The notes under the pieces were generated by a model, which saw only the letters and a list, made by a program, of their open reading frames with translations, was not told where the DNA came from and made no database searches. Below are positions 21,257 through 29,396 of a stretch of DNA of 64,000 nt, one piece after another. The stretch is taken from NCBI RefSeq assembly GCF_000511385.1, contig NC_023137.1:2921001-2985000 (forward strand). The letters are read 5' to 3'. The position numbers and the translations under genes are program-made. Numbering within the stretch: position 1 is the stretch's first letter; each line of letters starts with the position of its first letter. The DNA comes from Phaeobacter gallaeciensis DSM 26640. GTDB taxonomy: Bacteria > Pseudomonadota > Alphaproteobacteria > Rhodobacterales > Rhodobacteraceae.

Positions 21257-21952
21257 TCAGGAGTCCAGCTGACGGCTGAGAATGGTGGAAAACTCATCAG
21301 CAAAGGCCTCATAGCTGCCGATGATACGGTCGCTGTCGGCGCTCAGCTTGTTGTAGAAAATCACCGCAGGAATCGCCGCCAACAGGCCAAGCCCCGTCGC
21401 CATCAACGCCTCGGCGATGCCCGGCGCCACCACGGCGAGGTTGGTGTTCTGCTGCTCCGCAATCTCGATAAAGGCGGTCATGATGCCCCAGACCGTGCCG
21501 AACAAACCGACAAAGGGCGCGGTAGAGCCAACAGTGGCGAGGATTGACAGACCGCTCTGGACGCTTTCGCTTTCCTTGGCGATGGCCACATCCATCGACC
21601 GCTCGATCCGCGCCTGCGCGCCGGCAATCAGCGCCCCATCCGTCCGATGACTGCGCCGCCATTCGGTCATGCCGGCCGCAAAGATGCGTTGTGATTGTCC
21701 TTTGGGCTGCGGACCGATCTGATCAAACAGACCATCCAGCGGCTCCCCCGACCAGAAGGCGCGGTCAAACTCCGCCGCCTCACGTCGGGCCAGACGATAA
21801 TTGATCAGCTTCTGCAGGATAATCGCCCAAGACCAAATGGAGGCGACGACCAGCATCAGCATCACCAATTTGACCGTTAGGGTCGCCCGCGCGAATAGCC
21901 CCCACATGGAGAAATCAATCTCCTGCGCCAACGCCAGAGTTTCTGCTTCCAT
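21257..21952 (-). CDS. tolQ: MotA/TolQ/ExbB family proton channel protein TolQ
   Basis: 231-residue inner-membrane protein with three TMs (about 15-40, 135-160 and 175-200). The second and third lie around the conserved LATVGSTAPFVGLFGTVWGI and GIAEALMATGLGLLAAIPAV, which line the proton path. It is the first gene of the tolQRAB-pal-cpoB set, 115 bp downstream of ybgC, a gap large enough for its own promoter. Length and order are typical. Confidence 0.96.
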   Translation of the reverse strand: MEAETLALAQEIDFSMWGLFARATLTVKLVMLMLVVASIWSWAIILQKLINYRLARREAAEFDRAFWSGEPLDGLFDQIGPQPKGQSQRIFAAGMTEWRRSHRTDGALIAGAQARIERSMDVAIAKESESVQSGLSILATVGSTAPFVGLFGTVWGIMTAFIEIAEQQNTNLAVVAPGIAEALMATGLGLLAAIPAVIFYNKLSADSDRIIGSYEAFADEFSTILSRQLDS

Positions 21953-22066
21953 GGACCTGCTCTATGTTTTTGGCCGTTTTTCAGCCGTTTTCCGGCTCTC
22001 ATTTGGCAAAAGGCTATCGCAGTTCAAGGCCAAAAGCCAATGAAACAGCTGTGAGAGCGGCAATTG

Positions 22067-22453
22067 TTACAGCAATGCGCGAATCTCTGCCGGAAGGCGG
22101 ATCGGCGCGCCGCTATCGGCATTGACGCAAACCACGGTGACAATCGCGCGAAACAGCTCCGTCTCGCCGCGAAACACCTGCTGCGACATTGTGAGCCGCG
22201 CTGGTGTCACCTTCTGCACTTCGGTCTCGATCCGCAGTTCCTCATCGAATTTGGCAGGGGCGAGGTAATCCGCCTCAATGCGGCGCACCACCCAGATCAG
22301 CCCGGCGTCGCGCATGGCGTTCTGATCATTGCCAAGGTTGCGCACCCAGTCACTGCGGGCGCGTTCGATGAAGCGCAGATAATTGGCGTGATAGACGATC
22401 CCGCCCATGTCGGTGTCTTCGTAATATACCCGAACCGGAAAGCGGTGGATCAT
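22067..22453 (-). CDS. ybgC: Tol-Pal associated acyl-CoA thioesterase YbgC
   Basis: 128-residue 4-hydroxybenzoyl-CoA-thioesterase-type hotdog protein. VYYEDTDMGGIVYHANYLRF contains the family's catalytic Asp (DTDMGG) and the adjacent His/Asn. YbgC hydrolyses acyl-CoA/ACP thioesters and is almost always next to tolQ; its envelope role is not settled. ATG 22453 is chosen because AAGG lies about 9 bp upstream and it avoids the 26-base overlap with the preceding gene that the upstream in-frame start at 22504 would give. Confidence 0.92.
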   Translation of the reverse strand: MIHRFPVRVYYEDTDMGGIVYHANYLRFIERARSDWVRNLGNDQNAMRDAGLIWVVRRIEADYLAPAKFDEELRIETEVQKVTPARLTMSQQVFRGETELFRAIVTVVCVNADSGAPIRLPAEIRALL

Positions 22454-22478
22454 CTGTCTGGGCCTTTCTGGCGACGGC

Positions 22479-23147
22479 TCAGTGCCGGGTCGGGTTGGCG
22501 TCATCTGCGGGCGGCGTCACCGGCGCTTGCAGCCGCGCAAACAGGCGTAGCGCATGGGAGCAGTCGGCAGCAGCAACCGGCATCATTCGATCATAGGCGG
22601 CCGCAATCACCCCGGCAATCTCAGGCCGCAGAATGGTGGCGCCGGTGTCCGGCAGCACCGCCAGCGGCGAGGTCTCGGCAAAGGCCTGATCCCCCCACAT
22701 CAGGATCGCCTGCACCGCCTGGCTCAGCGCCAGTGTTTCGGCCGGCAGTTTTGCCATATCCCCCGCCATGCGCAGGAACACGAAACAGGCCTGAATGCCG
22801 CCCTGATCGTCAAAGCGAAACGCGCGGTATTGGCTGGCATCCGCCTGTTTCAGACGCGCCACCAGCGGGTCCAGATCCGGGATCAGCCGGTCCAGATCCG
22901 GCACGCCCGTCAACTCGTCCCAGTCGCGGAAGAAAAACACCATCAGGTTCGATCCCAGCTCGGGATCGGTCTCGGCCATCTGATGGCCCGCAAGGGTCAC
23001 CACTGCCTCAATCGCCCCCTTCACAGTGGCCAGTGTGCTGTCCTCCACCCCAAAGACAATCGGCGCAATCGGTCGCCCCCAGCGGGCAAAGACATAGGAC
23101 CCATCGGTGCGGGTAAACAGGGCTTCGATCTCGGCTGGGGTCATCAT
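22479..23147 (-). CDS. Conserved hypothetical protein upstream of ybgC
   Basis: About 222 residues, soluble, with no signal peptide or TM. I do not recognise a named domain. The protein is rich in acidic and hydrophobic residues, with segments such as LMVFFFRDWDEL and QAVQAILMWGDQAF. A GGAGAG Shine-Dalgarno precedes an ATGATG pair at 23147/23144; a GTG four codons earlier also exists. It is the first gene of the - strand run into ybgC-tol, with 25 bp to ybgC, so it may be part of that envelope operon. Function unknown. Confidence 0.7.
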   Translation of the reverse strand: MMTPAEIEALFTRTDGSYVFARWGRPIAPIVFGVEDSTLATVKGAIEAVVTLAGHQMAETDPELGSNLMVFFFRDWDELTGVPDLDRLIPDLDPLVARLKQADASQYRAFRFDDQGGIQACFVFLRMAGDMAKLPAETLALSQAVQAILMWGDQAFAETSPLAVLPDTGATILRPEIAGVIAAAYDRMMPVAAADCSHALRLFARLQAPVTPPADDANPTRH

Positions 23148-23238
23148 GCGGCTCTCCACTCGGACTGCGGTCTTATGGGGGCTTAATGCCCGCTTGCGGG
23201 ATCAACGACAAGGGTTGCGACCAGCTGCCGCCCTGCAT

Positions 23239-23258
23239 CTTCTGGCCCCAAATATCCC
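23239..23258 (-). repeat. Copy of a dispersed intergenic motif (half-element)
   Basis: CTTCTGGCCCCAAATATCCC matches the arms of the palindromic element at 30489-30551 with about one mismatch in 20 to the reverse complement of its left arm. Both sites are intergenic. Such motifs recur between genes in Roseobacters, in my recollection; here it appears as one arm only. Confidence 0.5.
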
Positions 23259-23331
23259 CGCCGGAGGCCCCGACGCGCAAGGCCCAGCGCATCAGTTAGG
23301 GTTTGCTACGTAGGTCAGCAGTCATGACCAA

Positions 23332-23351
23332 ATGTTTCGCGTGCGAAACAT
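23332..23351. promoter_or_regulatory. Perfect inverted repeat, candidate operator
   Basis: ATGTTTCGC-GT-GCGAAACAT: 9-bp arms, 2-bp spacer, no mismatch. It has the size and symmetry of a dimeric repressor site. It lies about 185 bp upstream of the start at 23147 that leads into ybgC-tolQRAB-pal, and about 100 bp past the ruvB stop. The binding protein is unknown. Confidence 0.5.
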
Positions 23352-23454
23352 ACGCTAAAATTGAGTCTAATTCTTCAGGACGCCCTTAACCCTTTGCGGC
23401 GCATTTGACGCCACTCCGCCCAAAAACTGACGCCAACCCGCAGCAGGTGATGTC

Positions 23455-24486
23455 TTACAGCAGCAGGTCGCCCTGACCGCGTGGCGGGGTCAATCCGAGA
23501 TGAGCCCAGGCCTTATGCGCCAACATCCGGCCGCGCGGCGTGCGCTGGATCAGCCCCTGTTGCAGCAGGTAAGGCTCGATCACCTCCTCCAGCGCGTCGC
23601 GGCTTTCGCTCAGCGCGGCAGACATGGTTTCAATCCCGACGGGTCCACCGCCATAGTTCTCGGCCACCATCCGCAGATAGCGCCGGTCGGCGCCGTCCAG
23701 CCCCAACTGATCCACCCCGAGCCGCGTCAGCGCGCCATCCGCCAGCTCCCTTGTGATGGTGCCATCGCCCTCGACAACCGCGAAGTCCACGACGCGGCGC
23801 AGGAGCCGTCCGGCGATCCTGGGTGTGCCGCGGGCGCGCCGCGCGATCTCGCGGGCGCCGTCATCATCGGCGGGGGCTCCCAGTTTGCGGGCGTTGCGGC
23901 TGACGATCTCGAACAGCTCATCCACGGTGTAGAATTGCAGTCGTGTCGGGATGCCGAAGCGGTCGCGCAGCGGAGTGGTCAACAGACCCATGCGCGTGGT
24001 GGCCCCCACCAGCGTGAAGGGCTGCAACTCGATCCGCACAGTGCGCGCAGCCGGCCCCTCGCCGATCACCAAATCCAGCTCAAAATCCTCCATCGCCGGG
24101 TAGAGCACCTCCTCCACCGCCGGGTTCAGCCGGTGGATTTCGTCGATGAACAACACATCACGCGATTCCAAGTTGGTGAGGATCGCCGCCAGATCACCGG
24201 CCTTGGCCAGCACCGGCCCCGAGGTCATGCGGAAGTTCACGCCCAACTCCCGAGCGACGATCTGCGCCAGCGTGGTTTTGCCCAAACCGGGGGGACCATG
24301 AAACAGCGTGTGATCCATCGCTTCGCCCCGGCGGCGGGCAGATTCGATGAAGACACGCAGGTTCGCGCGAGCCTCGGCCTGACCGATAAATTCCCCCAAC
24401 CCCTGCGGGCGCAGGGCACGGTCATTTTCGGCAGCGCTATCTTCGGGCAGAGGCGCAGGGCGCAGGGTGGGGTCGGCGTCAATCAT
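23455..24486 (-). CDS. ruvB: Holliday junction branch migration ATPase RuvB
   Basis: 343-residue AAA+ motor that drives branch migration with RuvA. Walker A is [10 protein letters not shown], Walker B FIDEIHRL, and the signature [18 protein letters not shown] carries the arginine finger. The C-terminal winged-helix domain ends with the conserved RTPRGR.....AW. The start at ATG 24486 gives the family length; an open frame upstream to 24570 is ignored. It is separated from ruvA by 117 bp that contain a palindromic repeat rather than being tightly coupled. Confidence 0.97.
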   Translation of the reverse strand: MIDADPTLRPAPLPEDSAAENDRALRPQGLGEFIGQAEARANLRVFIESARRRGEAMDHTLFHGPPGLGKTTLAQIVARELGVNFRMTSGPVLAKAGDLAAILTNLESRDVLFIDEIHRLNPAVEEVLYPAMEDFELDLVIGEGPAARTVRIELQPFTLVGATTRMGLLTTPLRDRFGIPTRLQFYTVDELFEIVSRNARKLGAPADDDGAREIARRARGTPRIAGRLLRRVVDFAVVEGDGTITRELADGALTRLGVDQLGLDGADRRYLRMVAENYGGGPVGIETMSAALSESRDALEEVIEPYLLQQGLIQRTPRGRMLAHKAWAHLGLTPPRGQGDLLL

Positions 24487-24531
24487 GGTCCCGCTTTCTC
24501 GCGTATGCTTTGTCCGGCTGAAGGCCGGGCA

Positions 24532-24559
24532 GCGCCCGACCCTCCCCACGGGAGGGCGC
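24532..24559. repeat. Palindromic GC-rich intergenic repeat between ruvA and ruvB
   Basis: The core is CCCTCCC-CAC-GGGAGGG (24540-24556) inside flanking GCGC pairs, a compact hairpin in the 117-bp ruvA-ruvB gap. It resembles REP-like elements common between genes of Roseobacters. It could lower ruvB expression relative to ruvA or stabilise an mRNA end; no T run follows. Confidence 0.45.
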
Positions 24560-24603
24560 TTCGCACCCACCCAGGCTCAGGCGCTGCTCTTTCCGTGTCA
24601 TCA

Positions 24604-25293
24604 TCACCCTTTCGGCGCCAGAAGACGCAAGGCGGCGCGGATCAGCTCTGCCTCGTCGGCGTCGGGATAGGTTGCAGCGGCTTCGGCCACAGCAGCGGCA
24701 GCATCCGACGGACCATAACCCAGATTGCCAAGTGCTGAGAGCGCCCCTGCTGAGGCGGCAGCCGCACCGGAGGGTTGCTTTGGTGGTGCTTTGCGAGGCT
24801 TTTTACTGGTCTCCACCGGCGCGGCGGATTCAACGACATCCAGACCGGGGCCGTCCATGGCGTCGGCGATGGTGCCGCCCATGGCCATCACGCCCGGCGC
24901 CTTGTCCTTCAGGTCCAGCACGATGCGCTGCGCGGTCTTGGGACCAACGCCCTTGGCCGCCTTCACCGCCGCCCAGTCGCCCAGAGCAATGGCGCGGCTG
25001 ACGCCATCAGGGCCAAGCGCGCCAAGAATGGCCAGCGAGACCTTCGCCCCGACCCCCTGCACCGAGGTCAGGAGGCGGTGCCATTCCTTTTCCACCAGCG
25101 AGGGGAAGCCGTAGAGCTGCATCAGATCCTCGCGCACCACCATATCGGTATAAAGCGCCACCGCCTCGCCCACCCCCGGCAGCGCTGCCATCGTGCGCTC
25201 GGAGCAGTAGACGATGTAGCCGACGCCGCGCACGTCGATCAGCACATGGTCAGTGCTGCGATATTCCAGTCGTCCGGTCAGTTTTCCGATCAC
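24604..25293 (-). CDS. ruvA: Holliday junction DNA-binding protein RuvA
   Basis: 229 residues. The N-terminal OB domain starts [11 protein letters not shown], and the helix-hairpin-helix region [21 protein letters not shown] and [17 protein letters not shown] follows. A Lys/Pro/Ala-rich linker leads to domain III (about 185-229, [17 protein letters not shown]), which regulates RuvB. The start is GTG 25293, overlapping the ruvC stop by 4 bases (GTGA), which argues strongly for this start over the longer frame to 25395. The linker is longer than in E. coli (203 residues). Confidence 0.96.
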   Translation of the reverse strand: MIGKLTGRLEYRSTDHVLIDVRGVGYIVYCSERTMAALPGVGEAVALYTDMVVREDLMQLYGFPSLVEKEWHRLLTSVQGVGAKVSLAILGALGPDGVSRAIALGDWAAVKAAKGVGPKTAQRIVLDLKDKAPGVMAMGGTIADAMDGPGLDVVESAAPVETSKKPRKAPPKQPSGAAAASAGALSALGNLGYGPSDAAAAVAEAAATYPDADEAELIRAALRLLAPKG

Positions 25294-25787
25294 GCGCGCT
25301 TCTCCTTCAGCTGGCGGGCCTGCGTGCCCCCATAAAACGCATGACAGATGGCAATGGCCAGAGCATCTGCCGCATCGGCGTTTTTGGGAAGGCATCCGGG
25401 CAGCTGAAGTTTCACCATGTGCAGGATCTGTTCCTTGGCGGCATGACCTACGCCGACCACAGTTTTCTTCACTCGGTTCGGAGCGTATTCGCCCACTGGC
25501 AGACCGGCCTGCGCCAGCGTCATCAACGCAACACCCCGCGCCTGACCCAGTTTCAGCGTGCCCGCACCATCCTTGTTCACGAAAGTCTGTTCAATGGCGG
25601 CCTGATCCGGCGCGTAGGCCTCGATCACCTCAATCACCTGATTGTGGAGCGATAGCAGCCGTTCGCCCAAATCATCGCCATCGGAGGTGCAGACGCCATT
25701 TGCGACATGGCTGAGGCGGGTGCCACGTGATTCGATCACCCCCCAACCGAGGTTCCGCAACCCCGGATCGATGCCCAATATTCGCAT
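25290..25787 (-). CDS. ruvC: Holliday junction endonuclease RuvC
   Basis: 165-residue RNase H-fold resolvase. MRILGIDPG has the first catalytic Asp (D7). AAIEQTF has the Glu, and [15 protein letters not shown] near the C-terminus carries the last two acidic residues. ATG 25787 is chosen because the family begins with this motif; the frame open to 25919 reads through the promoter region. It heads the ruvCAB operon, coupled to ruvA by overlap. A promoter with a LexA-like site precedes it. Confidence 0.97.
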   Translation of the reverse strand: MRILGIDPGLRNLGWGVIESRGTRLSHVANGVCTSDGDDLGERLLSLHNQVIEVIEAYAPDQAAIEQTFVNKDGAGTLKLGQARGVALMTLAQAGLPVGEYAPNRVKKTVVGVGHAAKEQILHMVKLQLPGCLPKNADAADALAIAICHAFYGGTQARQLKEKRA

Positions 25788-26148
25788 GTCTGCCCTATCC
25801 CTGCCTTGTGTGGAGGTATGATTTTTCTCAGGAATAGCACAAAAGGCGAACATGTCCAATTGCTTTGCTGGTCCGCATTCTGTGCCCTGCGGGGATGCCG
25901 CGCGGCACCTGTGGCGCAAAAACCTACAAAACCTGTTCTGAAAACGACCCTCTTCCGAGGTGAAACCGACATTCTTTTCGAACAGCTAAAGATGCACCTA
26001 CTTCCCTTATTTATATGGACAAACAGCCATGCATTTTTCGCATATGACACATGCAATTTCAGCGATTGTCAGCGGCTTTTCTCCTCACTAAGTGCCGTCC
26101 ATCGCCCCATGGCGAAGAGTTTCATTTAACCTCCGAAAGGACGAGGAC
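25788..26148. other. Divergent intergenic region between ruvC and the DUF1127 gene
   Basis: 361 bp without a gene. The ruvC-proximal part holds a sigma70-like promoter with a LexA-like box (annotated). The rest, towards 26148, is noticeably richer in A/T (for example CTTATTTATATGGACA) and must contain the promoter of the + strand DUF1127 gene; no clear hexamer pair or operator was found there. Confidence 0.5.
25831..25859 (-). promoter_or_regulatory. Candidate ruvC promoter with LexA-like box
   Basis: On the - strand TTGGAC (25854-25859), a 17-bp spacer and TATTCC (25831-25836) give a leader of about 37 bases to the ruvC ATG. Inside the spacer lies GTTC-N7-GTGC (25837-25851), one mismatch from the alphaproteobacterial LexA box GTTC-N7-GTTC. 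The geometry suits SOS repression of ruvCAB; it is unproven. Confidence 0.45.
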
Positions 26149-26367
26149 ATGGCTGCTTTTGACACCACCCGCACCACCTATGGCACCAGCAGCCTGTTTG
26201 GCCGCTTGAGCGCCAAGACCGCCAGCCTTCTGGCAGCGTTCGTCGATTGGAACGACGCTCGTACCACGCGCCAGACGCTGGGTCAGCTGAACGACCGCGA
26301 ACTGGCAGACATTGGTCTGTGCCGCGCAGACATTGATCGCATTGCCGAGGGCAAGCCGGTCTTCTGA
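26149..26367 (+). CDS. DUF1127 domain small protein
   Basis: 72-residue basic protein ending in the DUF1127/YjiS motif: WNDARTTRQTLGQLNDRELADIGLCRADI. Such small Arg-rich proteins are widespread in alphaproteobacteria; some have been tied to RNA turnover and stress or phosphate/carbon metabolism. ATG 26149 has GGACGAGG upstream and matches the usual length; the frame extends upstream to 26092. It is monocistronic with a strong terminator 50 bp downstream. Molecular function here is not known. Confidence 0.9.
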   Translation: MAAFDTTRTTYGTSSLFGRLSAKTASLLAAFVDWNDARTTRQTLGQLNDRELADIGLCRADIDRIAEGKPVF

Positions 26368-26417
26368 GGTCTGATCCCGCTCCGGCGCTGCCGGGCGGTC
26401 GATCATCCGGAATATGA

Positions 26418-26450
26418 AAAACGCCGCCTCCTGACGGAGCGCGGCGTTTT
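26418..26450 (+). terminator. Rho-independent terminator after the DUF1127 gene
   Basis: Perfect 10-bp arms (AAAACGCCGC with GCGGCGTTTT) extended inside by CTCC/GGAG around TGAC with one bulge. The A and T tracts on either side make it work in both directions, so it may also stop - strand transcription into this region. Confidence 0.85.
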
Positions 26451-26571
26451 CTATAGGTATGGTTTGCAGATCTGCGCCTAGGCGACACCCTGCTGCGTCG
26501 GACATGACTGCGCGACCGTGTTATGTCGGATGCCCCCCAGCGCCCGACACTTGATCCGCCAGCCTGCCCCT

Positions 26572-26916
26572 CTACCGCAGCACAGGCCCGATTTTCTCCG
26601 CCAGGTACTGGGAGACAGGATCACGCTGCATGACAAATGCACCGGCCTTCTCCAGCCCCGTTCCAGCCCGCAGCTGATCGACACGGTGGTCGTAGCTGCC
26701 GAACCCCAGCGCTGCCATCAAGAACCCCTTGAACAGCAGAAACGCCGCGACGAACAAAATCACTGACCGGCCGGAAATCCGCGACTGTACCCGTCGCGGT
26801 GCAACAACGATCAACCCATCCGCGCGCACCTTAGTGGTGTAGCCGCGCGCCATGGCCCCGTGTTTGCGCTCCAGTCGGTCAAGCCGAGCGTAGAAATTGT
26901 TACTCTGTTCACCCAT
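26572..26916 (-). CDS. Hypothetical single-TM protein
   Basis: 114 residues from ATG 26916 (an upstream frame opens at 26949). The N-terminus NNFYARLDRLERKHGAMARG is charged and helix-forming, followed by the motif YTTKVRADGLIVV. One TM lies at about 52-72, and a short domain with YDHRVDQLRAGTGLEKAGAFV follows. It is predicted to be anchored in the inner membrane with a small C-terminal domain. No named domain is recognised. It is downstream of prmA on the same strand, 105 bp away, so it may be co-transcribed. Confidence 0.65.
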   Translation of the reverse strand: MGEQSNNFYARLDRLERKHGAMARGYTTKVRADGLIVVAPRRVQSRISGRSVILFVAAFLLFKGFLMAALGFGSYDHRVDQLRAGTGLEKAGAFVMQRDPVSQYLAEKIGPVLR

Positions 26917-27021
26917 AACCAAAACCCTGCAATGGCTCCCACCATCCACATCTTAATGCTTAGGTAGGGAATGGGACCATTTTGGGGCGGGTCGTTAAAA
27001 TGCTCAACAAACTTGAATGAA

Positions 27022-27894
27022 TCAGCCTGTTTTCTGCAAAAGCAGCGTCGTCCAGTCACCAATCTCACTGCGTTGCACCAGATTGATGCCATTTTGTGCA
27101 TAAACGCCCTGCACCTCATCCGCCTGTTCATTGAGAAGACCGGAGAGAATCGCATAGCCATCGCTGCGCAGATGCGCCGCCACATCCGGTGCCAATGCAA
27201 CCAGAGGGCCTTTCAGGATATTGGCGAAGATCAGATCAAAGGGCGCTGCCTCAACCAGGGCCGGAGCGTCAAAGCCCGCCGCCTCAAGGCAGTGAACACG
27301 GCCTTCCATATCGTTGGCCTTCAGATTGGCCTCAGCCACATCCACAGCGACCTGATCAATATCGCTGGCCAGGATCTGCCCGTCCCAGACGCGCGCGGCC
27401 GCCATCGCCAGCACCGCGGTACCACAGCCGATATCGGCCACTTTGTCACCGACAAAACCATCCTCGATCAGCTTGTCCAGCGCCTTCAGACAGCCCAATG
27501 TAGTGCCGTGATGGCCGGTGCCAAAGGCCATGGCCGCCTCAATCAGAAGAGGAATGCGATCCCCCGGCACCTTGTCGGCATCATGGCTGCCGTAGACGAA
27601 GAACCGGCCCGCCTCGACCGGAGCCAGTTCGCGGCGCACATGGGCCACCCAGTCGGTCTCCGGCAGCTCCGAGATCACAAAGGGCTGGGCGTCGAACATG
27701 GTCGCCAGCAACGCCAGACCGGCCTCATCCGGGGTCTCGGTGAAGTAGCCGCCAACCTCCCAAAGGCCGGAGCCATCCTCAACCTCAAAGACGCCAAGGC
27801 CGGTGGGCTCGGGCGTCAGGCGCTCCATCGCCTCGCCGAGCGCTTCGGCGGGGGCTTTTCCGGTGAGGGTCGTGAGGGCGGTGAAGGTGGGCAT
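27022..27894 (-). CDS. prmA: Ribosomal protein L11 methyltransferase PrmA
   Basis: 290-residue SAM-dependent class I methyltransferase that trimethylates L11. The C-terminal Rossmann domain has VADIGCGTAVLAMAAARVW (motif I) and FDLIFANILKGPL, the PrmA-specific NxxxGP-type motif. FGTGHHGTT is the family's conserved loop. The N-terminal half is the divergent substrate-recognition domain. The predicted start is ATG 27894. It lies upstream of the small TM protein and downstream of the MFS gene, all on the - strand. Confidence 0.93.
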   Translation of the reverse strand: MPTFTALTTLTGKAPAEALGEAMERLTPEPTGLGVFEVEDGSGLWEVGGYFTETPDEAGLALLATMFDAQPFVISELPETDWVAHVRRELAPVEAGRFFVYGSHDADKVPGDRIPLLIEAAMAFGTGHHGTTLGCLKALDKLIEDGFVGDKVADIGCGTAVLAMAAARVWDGQILASDIDQVAVDVAEANLKANDMEGRVHCLEAAGFDAPALVEAAPFDLIFANILKGPLVALAPDVAAHLRSDGYAILSGLLNEQADEVQGVYAQNGINLVQRSEIGDWTTLLLQKTG

Positions 27895-28029
27895 GGCGGT
27901 CTCCGGGCAAAGGTTGCACAGCGCCTAGGCCCGTCGGCGGCGCAGGTCAAGAGCTGGCGGCGCAGGTTTGCCGGGGCCAACCGGGTGAGTGCCCGCGACG
28001 ATGCGGGGTCAGATCTGGCGCACGTCGGC

Positions 28030-29265
28030 TTACTCCGCCGGGGCAGCGCCGCGCCATTTCACAAAGATCGTCTCATTGCCCGGCTCCGGGTGGCGCGGGA
28101 TCAGCAGCGACAGGGTGAGCGAGATCAGCGCCATACAGGCCGCCAAAGCGAAGACCGCAGCCGGGGAAACCACCCACAGCAGGCCCAGTGTGACCGGCAG
28201 CACCACCGCCGCGATATGGTTGATGGTAAAGGCCACGGCAGCTGTCGGCGCGATATCAGACGGGTCAGCGATTTTCTGAAAATAGGTCTTCAGCGCCAGG
28301 GCCAGCCCAAACAGGATATGGTCCACCACATAAAGCACCCCGGCCAGTACCACGCCCCAGCTGAACCAGTAGAGCCCGCCATAAGCGGCAAAAACCAGCG
28401 CCAGTCCGGTGTATTCAAAGATCAGCGTGCGGCGCTCACCAAAACGAGCCACCGCGCGGCCCAGCAGTGGTGCCGCGATCATATTGATCACCAGGTTGAT
28501 CAGATAGAGGCCGGTCAGCTCATGCACCGCAAAGCCGAATTTCTCCACCATCATGAAACCGGCAAAGACGACGAAGATCTGCCGCCGCGCGCCCGCCATG
28601 AACTGCAACGCATAATAGAGCCAGTAGCGGCGCCTCAGGATCAGGCGTTTGGTCTGCGGATGCGGGGCATCAAACTGCGGATAGGCCAGCAGGCAGAAGA
28701 GCGCTAGAACCGTGGTGGTTCCCCCTGCCAGCAGGAAGACGGTATTATAGGTGAGGCCCAATGGTTCCCACAGCAGCGCGATCAGGCTGTAGACCACCAG
28801 CGTTGCCGCCGACCCCGCCGCCACCAGCCAGCCCAGGATCTGCGGCGCGCGGGTCTTTGGCAGCCATTGCAGCTGCAGTGATTGGTTCACCGTTTCATAG
28901 TAATGAAACCCGATGGAGCTGAGCAGCGTGATCGTGAGCAGCCCGCCAAGACTGGGGAACCAGGCGGTGACCGCCGTCGCCACGCCCAGCATCATCAAGG
29001 AGACCAGCCCCAGCACCTGTTCGCGCACAAACAGGATCACCGCGATGACGCCAATGGCCAGAAATCCCGGAATCTCCCGCACCGTATGCAGCAGGCCAAT
29101 GTCAGCGCCGTCGAAATTTGCGGCCTCAATGACAAAGTTGTTGAGCAGCGCGCTCCACGTATTGAAAGCGATGGGCATCGTCAGCGCCATCACGAACAAC
29201 AGCGTCGTAGGGCGCCGCCAGAGCGGCATGGAAGCGGCAGCTTCGGTGGGGACAGGTTTGAACAT
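28030..29265 (-). CDS. Major facilitator superfamily transporter
   Basis: 411 residues from ATG 29265, with about 12 hydrophobic helices. Two six-helix halves are joined by a basic loop (HPQTKRLILRRRYW, about 205-220). A motif-A-like GRAVARFGERRTL lies in the second half. The substrate is not predictable from sequence. The gene is divergent from the YeeE/YedE gene across 131 bp. An open frame runs upstream to 29646, but it reads through the divergent neighbour and is ignored. Confidence 0.85.
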   Translation of the reverse strand: MFKPVPTEAAASMPLWRRPTTLLFVMALTMPIAFNTWSALLNNFVIEAANFDGADIGLLHTVREIPGFLAIGVIAVILFVREQVLGLVSLMMLGVATAVTAWFPSLGGLLTITLLSSIGFHYYETVNQSLQLQWLPKTRAPQILGWLVAAGSAATLVVYSLIALLWEPLGLTYNTVFLLAGGTTTVLALFCLLAYPQFDAPHPQTKRLILRRRYWLYYALQFMAGARRQIFVVFAGFMMVEKFGFAVHELTGLYLINLVINMIAAPLLGRAVARFGERRTLIFEYTGLALVFAAYGGLYWFSWGVVLAGVLYVVDHILFGLALALKTYFQKIADPSDIAPTAAVAFTINHIAAVVLPVTLGLLWVVSPAAVFALAACMALISLTLSLLIPRHPEPGNETIFVKWRGAAPAE

Positions 29266-29360
29266 GCCCCAGCATCTACGCCCATCCGCCCAATCACGCG
29301 AGGGGAAAAAGCGCGCCGCACATCTGATCTGCATCAATGCACGGGTTGACCTGACCTCAT

Positions 29361-29376
29361 ATTCATATTTTCGAAT
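29361..29376. promoter_or_regulatory. ATTC-N8-GAAT operator (SqrR/BigR-type persulfide repressor)
   Basis: ATTC-ATATTTTC-GAAT lies 20 bp before the YeeE/YedE start. As I recall, it matches the ATTC-N8-GAAT operator of SqrR/BigR ArsR-family repressors, which release DNA when reactive sulfur forms a disulfide/polysulfide bridge. TTGACC (29346-29351) is a possible -35 element, which would put the site over the promoter. The neighbouring transporter type fits sulfide/thiosulfate control. Confidence 0.6.
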
Positions 29377-29396
29377 GATACCGAGGGGCTGATGTA

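Larger units (their letters stand above)
23160..23454. other. Non-coding gap between ruvB and the ybgC-tol block
   Basis: About 295 bp without a credible gene. It holds a single copy of a dispersed intergenic motif (23239-23258) and a perfect 20-bp inverted repeat (23332-23351), both annotated separately. It must hold the promoter for the - strand gene starting at 23147; no confident -35/-10 pair was identified. Confidence 0.5.

Noticed and set aside
25921..25951. Second LexA-like site (GTTCTGAAAACGACC) upstream of ruvC
   Set aside because: Only the first half fits GTTC-N7-GTTC; the second half is GACC and it lies about 75 bp upstream of the predicted -35 element.
26384..26450. 3'UTR small RNA of the CCUCCUCCC (Cuckoo) type after the DUF1127 gene
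   Set aside because: The CTCC bases in the terminator loop pair with GGAG, so the anti-Shine-Dalgarno-like bases are not free and the typical double stem-loop is not present.
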